This document shows positions 23,231 through 34,296 of a stretch of 64,000 bases of DNA, in pieces; the stretch's first letter is position 1; every line of letters begins with the position of its first letter. The notes under the pieces are model-generated. The model saw nothing but the letters and a program-made list of their open reading frames with translations. It was not told the DNA's origin and ran no database searches. Origin of the DNA: Apostichopus japonicus (lineage: Eukaryota > Echinodermata > Holothuroidea > Aspidochirotida > Stichopodidae); contig NC_092568.1 of the NCBI RefSeq assembly GCF_037975245.1, positions 2,416,001 through 2,480,000 on the forward strand. The letters are read 5' to 3'. A program made the position numbers and the translations under genes.

Positions 23231-24484
23231 CAAACCTTTCTAAGGGCTTCCTGAACAATCTTTAGAACTCTTTTACCGTTTTATGTGAAATGTTATGCAA
23301 CGTATGTATTGATAACAAATCATTTGAAAGCGTGCTCGTTACTGTAAATGTTGTGGATGTTAGATGAGGAAGATAACTTCCAACCTGCAATAGGATTACA
23401 ATGCATCTTAATTATAATTCATGAAATATCACGTTATTTCTGCTAACATATGAATACATCTGACTTAACATGTAGGTGATTTCCCAGGTTTATTGACCAG
23501 TTTCTTGTGAAGAGTGATAATGCCATGAAGGTAGTAATTCAGTCTTCTCCGGATAGAACTTGAGTTTATGACCTTTCAATATCTTTTTCTTATCATAAAA
23601 AGTCTTGGATTGCATTTAGAAGAAATTATGCCCAACCAGTTTATTTTTATTATTAGTAAATTTATTTTTTTCTTTTATTCTCGTTCTATTAGGTTTGTAT
23701 TATAGTTAGGATACTCTTTCCATTGAAATGGATTCATTTCTAGCTGTCGAAAGAATTGTCAACTTTTTCCACCATATTTAGCTGGCTGTTGGTGATGTTG
23801 TCCGAGAGTAGTGTAGCTACGGTAGCAAAGTGTTGTACAAAGTGATAAATTTTATATCGAGATGTTGATATTGTATGATAAAGTTCATCAGTGTGGAAAC
23901 TGCTATGCAAGCTTCAAATAGTACATTATTCCATAGCAGACAGTGACAATTCCCTCCCTTGTTGACAATTTTGAAGAAATTTGAAATGCTGGTTTATATA
24001 ACTTGATTCTAAAACGGATGTATTTTTCATGGATGAAGTCACAATGGGGATGACATATTTCACATAAGAGCCAACATGTGTATGCATGTGCCATCCGATT
24101 TGAAATACAGCGTCGCATGATCATGAAAACTAATATGCTTATGAAGCGGGTCCGTAGTTAACAGTTATTTGTAGTGTCCTCCAACTGACTTAAAATCAGG
24201 ATGAATACTTTGATCGACATTGTCAAATAAGGGGTCATCGTCCTGAAGCCAAGCGGTTAAAATCTTCAGCCGAGTTTCACTGTGCACAATTAAACAAACG
24301 TGCCATTGATTAATTTATTTATCCTTTCTCTTTTTTCATAAGAGCAAGACATGATAATAATAGTGTAAATTGAAGTGAACAAAAAGTTGGCTCACTCACT
24401 ATGTTAGAACAGTGGCATAGATATAAGATATCTTATAGTAAATACGAGAAAGAGCAGCGCTTAAAGATCGAGACAGTGATATTG
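23231..24484. other. Intergenic or 3' UTR, no gene recognised
   Basis: AT-rich sequence with stops in all frames at short intervals. The reverse-strand open frame at 23903-24124 has no recognisable domain. It may include a long CENPF 3' UTR. Confidence 0.4.
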
Positions 24485-24595
24485 TTAGGGGATGCACCAG
24501 ATGGCAAATCGGCTGCCGGAATTCCAGCCAGACTTTTTCGGGTGCATCTAGCAAATCCGGTATCAGCCAGATTTGAATTGCCGAATCCAATGTTT
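24485..24595. mobile_element. Possible hAT-type MITE fragment
   Basis: TTAGGGGATGCACC at 24485-24498 and GGTGCATCTAG at 24541-24551 form short inverted repeats enclosing CGGCTGCCGGAATTCC. Further AAATCCGG/GAATTGCCGAAT blocks follow. The TAGGG-TGCACC end with CCGGAAT/CCGAAT internal blocks resembles small hAT-family elements of other animals, from memory. No transposase is present and the target-site duplication is not clear. Confidence 0.35.
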
Positions 24596-27500
24596 TTTTT
24601 CCTGTTCATAGTATATCCACGATTATCCACTTTTTGTATTGTAGATATGTACATACAAACATAAACCTCCGATCTCAACCAGTGTGTTTATGTACGAAAT
24701 ATTATTGAGATCAAGTTCAAAGAAGCAATTTGAATGCGATTGTAGTGACTAATGGGTAAATAAAACAAGACCTTTGCACCCACTTGTGAATTTTCATAGT
24801 ATTATTAGTTGTGAGGAGATTCTGTAAACACAAATCATTTAGATATGTCTGCATATGAGATGTTGACTCTCTAAGGTCGTAGGTCAACTTGTCATGTGAC
24901 ATGATCAGACCACTATGCCTTAACTAGTTGAAGAGCTTGGTCAATTGATACTAGTTGTATCAAACTTGTGCAAAACGATATTGTGGAGTGTGTCAAATTC
25001 CTGTTACGGTCTAGGATTAATGCATCCAACTTTGCTTTGAATAATTTACAATAAAAAAAACTTTGTTTCATATGCTCTAAAAACTCCATGAACATTAAAC
25101 AGCTTTTTGCTCGCTGGAATGAAACTGCACAGAAATGTAGTAAATTGCTTAGCTATGAAATGGAAGAAACTCAGTTTCTACCTTCGTTAAACAGGAAAGA
25201 ACGATATTGAAACAGCAACATTGCAAAGCATTAATGTATTTCATCATGCTTTTACTTATACACTACATTATTTTCTTCTTCTTTTTTCTTTTCTATGATT
25301 TTATCATTTGCTTTATTTTGTGTTATAAACTGTACATGTTTCCTATATTTGGTTGTTTTTATTAGACATGTCACTGAATAGCTGAAGAATTGGGGAAATA
25401 TAATGTAACTTGTTAGTTGTTTTAAGTGTTTCCATCTGTTACATCAGTGAAATGATTACAAAGGAAGCCAAAATGCTATCAAGTTGTCCTTTTTTCACAT
25501 GTGATGGAAATATTTATTATAATAATCCTTCTTAAGTCAACTCAGTTGACTTTCTTATCTTGTATATAACCATTCAATTACACTTTTTTTTCTAATTATT
25601 CTTGTAAAATCGTTTGAATAAGATTGAAATAATTCATGAAAACCATTCTCCTTGTCATTTCTGTCACTAGTTTTCTCAATAGTCAAAAAGGAAAGTAAAG
25701 TTCAATTTTTTACTGTTGATAATTCCATGTTCCTACACTATTTAACATTTACACTATTTAAAATTGATGTTTCCTATACAAGGGCAAAATACCAATAGTT
25801 TAATTTAACCTGTAGTTTAATTTCTATATTTACACTTTAACATTTAAGTGGTGCAGAGAAAATTTGTAGTGGCAGAGTTTACAATCTTTAGGATGATGTC
25901 ACTTCAACCTGTGCAATTATTAGTTGATTGTAATACGCGGAGGTAGAATCAAAAATAATTTTGTATATGACAATAGTTTTATGTTTACGAGATAGATCAC
26001 CGATATAGTGGGAATGTCTACCAAGAAAGAAGCCCACCCTTCTTGAACCTTAGCAATTTGGAGACGAAAAGAGGCCATCCAAAATTATTTTATAACAAAT
26101 TTTTCAAACCCAAAGAAATTTAGCAAGAACAAAGGTTATTAAAGAGAATTACTTTCCATCCTTACTCCCCACCCCCCCCCCCCCACCTGGTTTTTCACTG
26201 TCACTATCAGAAGGACGCCAATACTGGGATTTCATACATATTTCTTACATTCTTACAATTCCTATTATTGTATTCCGATTATGATTAATTCATAATCACG
26301 ATCAAATCAAACCCAGCAAGAGTCACAGAGTTTTGAACAAGTTCTTTATGACCAACTTATAATGATGTTTAAAGATACTTCGGAAAGGCTTACCCCACCC
26401 CTCTATGCATGGCGATGCCCCACATACTAAAAGGATCAATATCAGCTCATCCTTGATATTTAAAAAAAACATGGGGAATTCTCCTCCCTGTCTTCTCCGT
26501 AGACCCCAATTTTGCCATCCCTGCTAATGAGGTTTCTCCGCTGGTCATTTCCTACCCAAAAAAAGGTATGTAGTCCGCGATCGTCCAATTTGACTCTCAC
26601 GATTCGCCTCGTAGCTTGGATCTACCAGGAGATCAGCATTGAGGATATTCAAATTGTTATTCTTCAAATGTAAGACTGAAGAGCGCCCTCATTAATTTGT
26701 GCATATCTTGCCTATGTTTTGTTTTTTATCACGATTATTTCCTTTAGCATATCGCCTATTTTCAGCGTGTTATTCTTGGTTCAATTTTGAGTTACTCTCT
26801 TCAACCCTTCGCCCCCCCCCCCCCCTCGCTTCTTTGTACGTGTATAACGGTGAAAATAATTGGGACTGGTGAGGTGGGAGGGGTACTTTGGTAAACAAAT
26901 TTAGCTAGAAATATTTGCTATCGTTAGGCTCTATAGTTAGTCCCTTTATTGAATCATAATCTTCCGTCCGTCTATTTTATCTGATTGCAGAAGTTTCTTA
27001 CCTTCCATGCCATGTTATGAATATATTTACTAGATTCTTTCAGAAATGATTTCTCCAATTGATAAGGATATGATGCATTAAAAAAAGCTAGATATTGAGA
27101 CCATATTATTTCCCTTTAATTAATGAGTTAAGAACTGCGATATGAAAGTTATAACAGTTTTAAAATCTCAAATACCCTTTTCTTCAATTACCGGCAAGTG
27201 CATGAATTTTCGCATATTGTCATGAGTGGTTGAATATATATTTTGTGTGACTGTTTTGCTCCTGTTTGTCAATTATTTTACAAATGTTTTGAAGAAAATT
27301 ATGAACTTTGTTCTTTTGTCTACGAGTTCAACATTGCTACATTGTAGTTTCAAACTCATATAGGCTACACAGTTAGTCCACGTGAATATGTTGTTGACTA
27401 ACTGTAAGCAGCATTGATAATAATAATAATGATCATGCATGATCATGAACATATTAGTGATATGACTGCATTTGAGGGATGATGGGCTGATGATGAAGAG

Positions 27501-29160
27501 CCTACATGGCCGGTCCGAGTTGCAACAAGATGAGGGCAGCGTTGGCATGGAAGCCCATCGGTCCACGGCAAACTTGGACGTGAACAAAATCATTATACTC
27601 AATCGAGAGCAAGGGAGGGGGGAGGGGGTGTAAATAATTGATAAGGATCCGGTTAGTAACTTAGTAGGCCTAGTCATGATTGCTATACTAGTAACCCATC
27701 TGTAAAAAAAGTACTACCAGAATGTATATAGGGTACCTGCTAGAAATATACACTTCACTTAAGGAAAAACGCAGAAACTTAATTAGTCATGCACGGATCC
27801 AGGAAGGTTCAAACCCATCCCCTTTTTAATGTTCAATCTTACGAACAAGACGAAAAAACGATAGTAGTTATAAGTACAATTCCTTGCGTGTAGGCCTCAA
27901 AACTAAATATGCATTCGAATGCACAATTTCGCATAAAAACTTTTAAAGTTTCCTGCCGGTGGGGGAAGGGAAGATCACTTTACATGTAGTCGGTTTAAAC
28001 GACCTCATAGCAACAACATCGCCATGTGAAAATCATGGATCCACTCTGCGAGAAGGCCAACAACAAAGGCTAAGTTTGCATTATAGGCAGTATAGCATAC
28101 TATCTCGCAAATTGACTCAGTGCCCTTCCAAACTGAGTATGATGCAGTTACATGTTTTAATCAGAGTTGACAAGTTCAACGCCAAATGTTACGATTTATA
28201 ACTGAACTCCTTAGAGCAATGCAGTTTATTTCTTCGAAATTCCCAATCAATTAGCCATAGGTGATAACCAAACATCATACCATGGACCACATGCGTCTGT
28301 TACGAAACTTGTATTGTCGTTAGAATTCTCGATGTACGCATCACTCAAGCCTAAGCCATAATTTTTATTATTTTTTGCTCCGGTTTTGATTTCCTCTCGA
28401 TTTCCATGTAAAAAGATGACGTCACCAAATTACGTGACAATATAAGTTTCTAAATTGTTATCTCCATCGAATTTATGTGCGCTGTTTTGCTGGTACATAT
28501 GACTCTATGAAATTGTTCGAGTGGATTCTAGAACAGGTGTTACGCCCAACCTCAATTTTATTTACATGTATCTTTGCCATGACTATTAAACAACAAATAT
28601 CGCGAATCCCCGGCCTAGCAAACCTGCCATGATTACTCGTCACATTTTGAGTAATTTCTAAGGCACCTCCAGAGAGATAAGCAATTGTGATATGCGCCAA
28701 TGACCTCACGGTAGTTTTTGTTGTCTGACGCATTCTTCACATACCAAAGAGCCGCTTAACTTGGCGACGAAATCTCTGAGCAGCAGTACGACTTACTTAT
28801 GAATCGTTTTCTTAGTTATAAAGAATAATACTGGTCAATGTAGCATGGATTTGAGGTTAGTATATCATAGTTTTGAACATCGATAATCTGAAATAACGTG
28901 CGTTGTATTATGTTACTTGTTTAATTTTATCAGCGAACGAATATTATTTTGTAAGTGTACTGTCATCGAGGTAGCAAGGTGTTTCCCAATAATGTGTGTC
29001 TGTAAACAATGCATAAAGCCATTATTGATTACATAGCCAACGCGATATGCATGCAGTATACACAACACTGAATCACTGACGTGAGGACACACATATACTT
29101 TTTCAGACGGAATCATAACGGTTTTCATATTTGGATGTACTCTAACGCAACGCTATTAAA
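24596..29160. other. Intergenic region with poly-C tracts
   Basis: No convincing exon is seen. Features visible are a 13-C run at 26172-26184, a 14-C run at 26812-26825, a GATCATGCATGATC palindrome near 27432-27445, and a purine-rich GGGAGGGGGGAGGGGG tract near 27615. The reverse-strand open frame 27273-27677 (134 residues) and the forward frame 27959-28201 show no domain or codon pattern that I recognise. From about 28250 the sequence is less AT-rich with more CpG, consistent with approaching a promoter. Confidence 0.4.
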
Positions 29161-29245
29161 AATGTAAGTTGTAATTTGATTTCGTTCCTTTCAGCAGATA
29201 AGTGCAACTACGTACCAATGTGCGTCAAGTTTAGACAAGGAATGA
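29160..29245 (+). promoter_or_regulatory. PTPN14: Candidate noncoding first exon of PTPN14-like gene
   Basis: Inference only. The coding start exon of gene 2 follows a splice acceptor (AG 33923-33924), so a noncoding exon lies upstream. The CpG-richer stretch 28300-29650 contains a donor-like GAATGAA|GTAAGG at 29245/29246. If used, the first intron is about 4.7 kb. No TATA or initiator element can be assigned with confidence; other upstream exons are equally possible. Confidence 0.2.
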
Positions 29246-29649
29246 AGTAAGGTGGTCCACGTCCTTCATTGTAACTCGCTGTAACGTATTTGTTACGTAC
29301 GTATTATATGTAACTTAGGTACGGTATATTACTAGTTGAATTCGTACGAATAGTAACAGTAACGGCAGTAAAATGCCTAACCACCGATCGTTTGGCACTG
29401 GGTCCAGTTTTGCTACGAATAGTAGTACTATTTCTCGTACAGTTCAATATGTAGAATGTGTCATTCCTAGCCTTCTATTCGTGTTTGTTAACATAACGTA
29501 ATGTGATCAAGATTAAAAACGATGGAAATGTTCATCCAAGACTTTCTAGTCTAATACGTAGGCCCTAAAAGGAATATTTACAATGTTCGAGTTTATGTTG
29601 CAATTATCAAAGTTGACCTAGGCCTAAGTAACATTACAAGTCAGACATG

Positions 29650-32065
29650 GTATTTAGATGTGAAGCTCAATTCAAGACCTATTATGGCCCACCATTAATC
29701 AACACGTTTACTGATGAATAAGGTTGTTAACTTCAAAGAGTTCTGACACTGTTACTGTTTAATGAAACCAAGTTAGCTCTGGGCTGGTGTTCAAAATACC
29801 TGAAAGCATGAACACAAGTAGGCCTTTTAAAGTTGCCTTCATTTTAAGTTAACAGGTTTTTTGTTGTTGATGCCTGTCCTAAGTAATGACCTTTTTTTGA
29901 TCAGATTTTAATGTAAGCAAATTTGCTGTTTCATTATTCACCCTTATGTACCAGGGCTATGATAGTACAAGATGAACTAGTAAAATCTGGATGTATATTA
30001 TACTGAAAAGATGATAATCGAAAATCTTATCTCATTTGTTGACGTCCCTTCTACATTAAGGTGGCTAGACGTCCCAACTTTTTGAGACAGTGCTCGGATT
30101 TCATGTACCATTCCCGGATTAAAAGTGACCCCAGATTTTATGTAATGTCCCAGGAATATCCTAAAATTTTACCTGTTTGGCCTCCATTTTTTAGAACGTA
30201 AGCATTGATTGTTAACAATTACATTCATGACTAGCATCTCAGATCATTTAATTTTTGCATCGACTGTATTCTTTTGGAAGTTAAGTACTATAAACGAGGA
30301 GACTATACTAGTACCAGTTACCTTCCAAGTTTTTTTGGCACTGGGTTTTCATATCAAAAGAACTGTTTCAAAATGTTGTGTCCTAAACTTGAGCATTGAA
30401 ACATCATCCTTGAAACTTGGAACAACCAAAACACTCAGGACCCTAAAATCCCACCCTCACTTTTCACATATTGTGTATGGAAAGGGCGGGGGGGGGGGTT
30501 GCGATTAATATCGACATCATGTCCCCAAATTTATTGGAAAAAAATAATTGTTGTAGACAGTTTTATAATTTTAAAGATATATGATGTGATATGAATCTTC
30601 TTCAAGCTTACCTTCTGTTATCATCATATAGCCCTGTGGATTTATTTCTGCAGTGCAAGGAATTATTGTTTGCAGATGTACTGTAAGTTCTGTATGGGCA
30701 GAAAGTTATGAATAATACAAAGCTTTACTTAATGAATTTGTAAAGATCAGAAGGTTTCTTGCATCATAAGTTGAAGTTTGCTAAAATTTAAGATAATGTA
30801 AGATAATTGTTCATGTATAATGCAGTGTCTGACATTTCTGGCAGAGCAGTTTTCAAAGTGTTTTCCATCTTGGGAAATGAGTTTTACTTCTGAAATTAAA
30901 ATAAGGTGAAAGATAAACAGGGCCTGCAGTGGGCCATTTTAATGCTTGCTAGTTCATGGTCAAGTCACCCACTCTCAGGCATCTTTTTTTTTGCAGAAAG
31001 GAAAAAAGTGGCAAGTTTACCTTTTAGGAAATTAAAAGTAAACAATAAGAGCAAAGTTTGACAAGGATATTTGTTTTGGATTATCTACAGTAGCTCATGG
31101 TGCAGCTCTCATAAAAGTCACAAAGGTTTTGTTAATGGTTCCATGGCTCTGTTGTGACCTTGATGAATTGCTGACACTAACCTGTACATGATGTTTGATG
31201 TCAATGGCAAATAATTGCAAAGCACTGTACTTCATATATTGTTCGACTGATTAGTTTGTCTCATCAACGAGCAAATACAACCTTTAAAAAAGCTGCAGCA
31301 TGCATTTGGTTTTTGACGTTGTTTCACTGCTTACAATTTGTAGTTAGCGGTCATTCATGGTCAATGTTTACTTAAGCCTTTCTACCAGTGACAGCCCCTT
31401 AAGAGTGTGAGTAAAGAAACACCATCTCATTCTTAATGGTGTCTAGTAAAGCACAATAATATTCTCACCTTGCCATGTGTGCTTGGCTACCTTTTAACCT
31501 CAATCTTGTGGCTGGACTAGAAGATACTGTAATTGTGTCTAGAAGAATTCTAGTTCTGTCACTGTGTCACAGTGCTAAGATATTGTAAATATGTTCCTAG
31601 GGTAAGGGGAAGGTGAGATAACAGTAAAATGCTCTCTGTTATAACTGCATGCTGCATCTATTGGTATTGTAAGTGATAGATCTATACTTGTTGGCTTTAT
31701 CTTTACTTCTTGTTTTGTTTACGTTATCAACAGATGTTTTTTAGTCCAAAGTGCTCTTCTCCATTAAACTTAAAGGTAAACTGAAGTTCTTCTTTTTGAC
31801 ACCCTGGAATATGCAATTATGCAATTTCCCTACTTGACTACTGTACTAAGAGTAAAACTACCATTGCAGTAAAGTTGCCACTTAGTGTAAAACAACTCTC
31901 ATTGTTTGTTTGATTCTAGCATGAAGTGATGTATGTACAGTAGGTGTCATTGCACAGTAGTCCATTAACAATAAGTGAGTTCTGAAGAGTACTATGAATG
32001 ACTAAATGTTTGATTAGTTGACATTCACAATCCTTAATTTACAAATTAGGCCATCAGAGCCGATC
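29650..32065. other. Probable 5' intron of gene 2, no gene recognised
   Basis: AT-rich sequence with no exon-like open frame. An 11-G run sits at 30488-30498 next to a short open frame (30209-30508) that has no recognisable domain and is rejected as a gene. Confidence 0.4.
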
Positions 32066-32068
32066 ATT

Positions 32069-32340
32069 TGAGTGTTAGCTCAGTGGTTAACGCCGGTGCC
32101 TTTCGATCATAACGTCTCTAGTTCGATTATAACGTCTCTAGAGTCACTCCAAGATTAATGTATGTCATCCAGTGGACCAGTTACAGAGTTGTTGACAATT
32201 GACAATTCATAATCGTGGACGTTTAATATGAATCTAAGAGACTGACTTCGGTCAGCTGGCGGCTAAGCCAATGATGGCTTCTTTGCAAGTTCCTGCTTGC
32301 AGGAGGATCTAAAATTCATACAATACATACTGTACATACA
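32069..32340 (+). mobile_element. tRNA-derived SINE with duplicated B-box segment
   Basis: GTGTTAGCTCAGTGGTTAACG (about 32073-32092) is a good Pol III A-box region. About 45 bases on, TTTCGATCATAACGTCTCTA is followed directly by GTTCGATTATAACGTCTCTA, a 20-base tandem duplication carrying the B-box-like TTCGATTA. A body with AGGAGGATCTAAAATTCATAC and a CATACAATACATAC tail follows to about 32340, typical of a SINE 3' end. It sits in the probable 5' intron of gene 2. Confidence 0.55.
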
Positions 32341-33924
32341 TTGGTTAGATATTTGTTCAGGTTGTTCAAAAAGCCCCTTCGCCCACACCTTCACCCAACA
32401 TAAAAACAGAGTACAAGTTTGGAATAATTGGGCAAAGCTTTTGTTTTCATGAAAAGCTGTGAGTGTCTTAACAATTACGTTACAGGACTTAAAACCATTT
32501 ATTGTTCAGGTAAACTATTTGAGTCAATGTGTACTACTGTACCCAGAAGTTCCTTAATCTTTTTATAAGGTATATATACTGTACATTCCAAGTTCCTTCT
32601 TTACACAAGGACCTTTGCTTCCTACAATTACTGTACATTCAATTGTACAAATACGATAGATTGTATCACACACTATAATGGGTAATATGCAGGTTATTGC
32701 TCATAAAAATGTTTTCTTTTCAAGTCTCTTTATTGTTTCGTACCCTTGTTCTCTTTCACTGATCCCACAAGGCACACATGAAGGCATTGTCTCATACAGT
32801 ATCTTCCACTTTTCCTCTTTCTTGGGATAGTACATGTCAGTTAGTCATTCTCCCACACAATTCAACTACAGTATACTGCATAGATTTTATCAGCTGTCCC
32901 AGGCTGCCTCTGTTTCAATATTAGATGGTCTGATCATGCCCGAGTCTCATGATGACATTCCTATCATGATAGAAGTGATCTAATTTATTTATTATTATTT
33001 CTTTATTTGATTCAATGCTGAATACCATCCACTGTAATGCCTGACTTGGTGAACATTGCCATCAATGTTGTCAGTGTAGGTACAGTATGTACAGCTTTAC
33101 TGTATGACTCATCAGAACTAAATTAATACAAGTAGTTTGTAACCACTGGTTTTATACCTGCAATATATGTATACATTGTGATGCACATTTATTAACTGTT
33201 TGATACATTACATATTTCTTTTGGTACTAACTACTTCATGAGTCAAATGTTTGTTGTACTGTAGGAGACAGAAATTAACTTCATTCAGGACTACAGTACT
33301 GTATATGACTTTGCCTGTCTTAGCTCAATTTATGCACATTAGTTAGTTTGGAAAATGTTCCGGTCTCTCTTCATTCAAGTTTCTGTGAGTACCTATCATA
33401 ATTTTGATAAGAATCGCAACAGCAGTCTATCCCATCAAAATGTTTTTATACTTTATGTTACAGGACCAGATTTACTTACAAGGCAAGGAGTTATTTAGTG
33501 TTTTTAATTTGCATAGCAACTTGGAAGCTTCATCATGTTAGAAAATACAAAGACCTTCTGTGTACAAAAATTTAACACTGTTTAAAATGTATAGTTTTTT
33601 GTCTTATCTCAAGTACCAGTGTTACAAATTGGCCATTTTGTGTAGCATTTTTTTTTCCACCCTAAAACAGATACATTATTGTATTCACAGATAAGTATAC
33701 ATACATATAGTAATATTACAGGAACTGCAAGTGAGATTAAATTGATGGCTATGACTATATAAATGGTTTAATACACCTATAGACTTCCTGTATTCGATTC
33801 CCGTTATCACCTCAAGTGTGGTTTTTTTAAGCAAAGTTCATTTAGAGTCTATCCTTGGACAGTATGAACTTGATTAATTGGTGTACACAGTCTAACACAG
33901 ATTTGTTTTCTCTTTCCGATTCAG
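32341..33924. other. Probable 5' intron of gene 2
   Basis: No gene is seen. The stretch has many TACTGTACA/TGTACAGTA occurrences and short AT-rich repeats. It ends with a polypyrimidine tract and acceptor TTTCTCTTTCCGATTCAG at 33924. Confidence 0.4.
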
Positions 33925-34122
33925 ACAATCGTGATGTTGGTTTTACGTTGAATGAGGCAGTGTTTGACTAATAAACTCGACAAAAGGAAAACAGGACAGC
34001 GACGATGCTCTTCCTAGTTTTGATCATTAAGCCAACAGTTGAATCACTAACATGATACATTATTGGTGGACTACAGAGAAGAGTCATACACAAAGATCCC
34101 AGTGCAATAAAAGGACAGAAAA
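33925..34122 (+). promoter_or_regulatory. PTPN14: PTPN14 5' UTR with four upstream AUGs
   Basis: The leader part of the start exon contains four upstream ATGs: 33934-33951 (six codons with stop), 33952-34017 (22 codons, starting at the base after the previous stop), 34004-34054 (17 codons) and 34052-34144 (31 codons, overlapping the main start out of frame). The in-frame TAA at 34108-34110 shows that the main frame cannot begin earlier in this exon. Such a leader would be expected to reduce main-frame initiation. Confidence 0.6.
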
Positions 34123-34296
34123 ATGCCATTTGGAATTAAATTAAAGAAGACTAAAAGATACCATGTATCTGGCAAGAACACTTACCTTGCTAAGGTTCAG
34201 CTGCTGGACAACACAATATTAGAATGCACATTAAACCAAGAGAGCTTAGGGCAAGAATGCCTGGAAATCATCGCACAGAAGTTTCAGTTGGAAGAG
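34123..34296 (+). CDS. PTPN14: PTPN14 coding exon 1 (FERM F1 lobe)
   Basis: Encodes residues 1-58, starting MPFGIKLKKTKRY (human MPFGLKLRRTRRY) and containing LDNTILECTLNQES and GQECLEIIAQK, the ubiquitin-like F1 lobe. An in-frame TAA 15 bases upstream fixes the start. The exon ends in phase 0 at GTAAGT. The next intron is 8.2 kb, the longest in the gene. Confidence 0.92.

Noticed and set aside
27273-27677. Reverse-strand 134-residue open frame in the intergenic region
   Set aside because: No recognisable domain, low-complexity His/Tyr run from an ATA/ATG repeat, and no splice or promoter context.
30209-30508. Forward 99-residue open frame ending in the poly-G tract
   Set aside because: No domain or codon signature; the C-terminal part is Gly from the G run.
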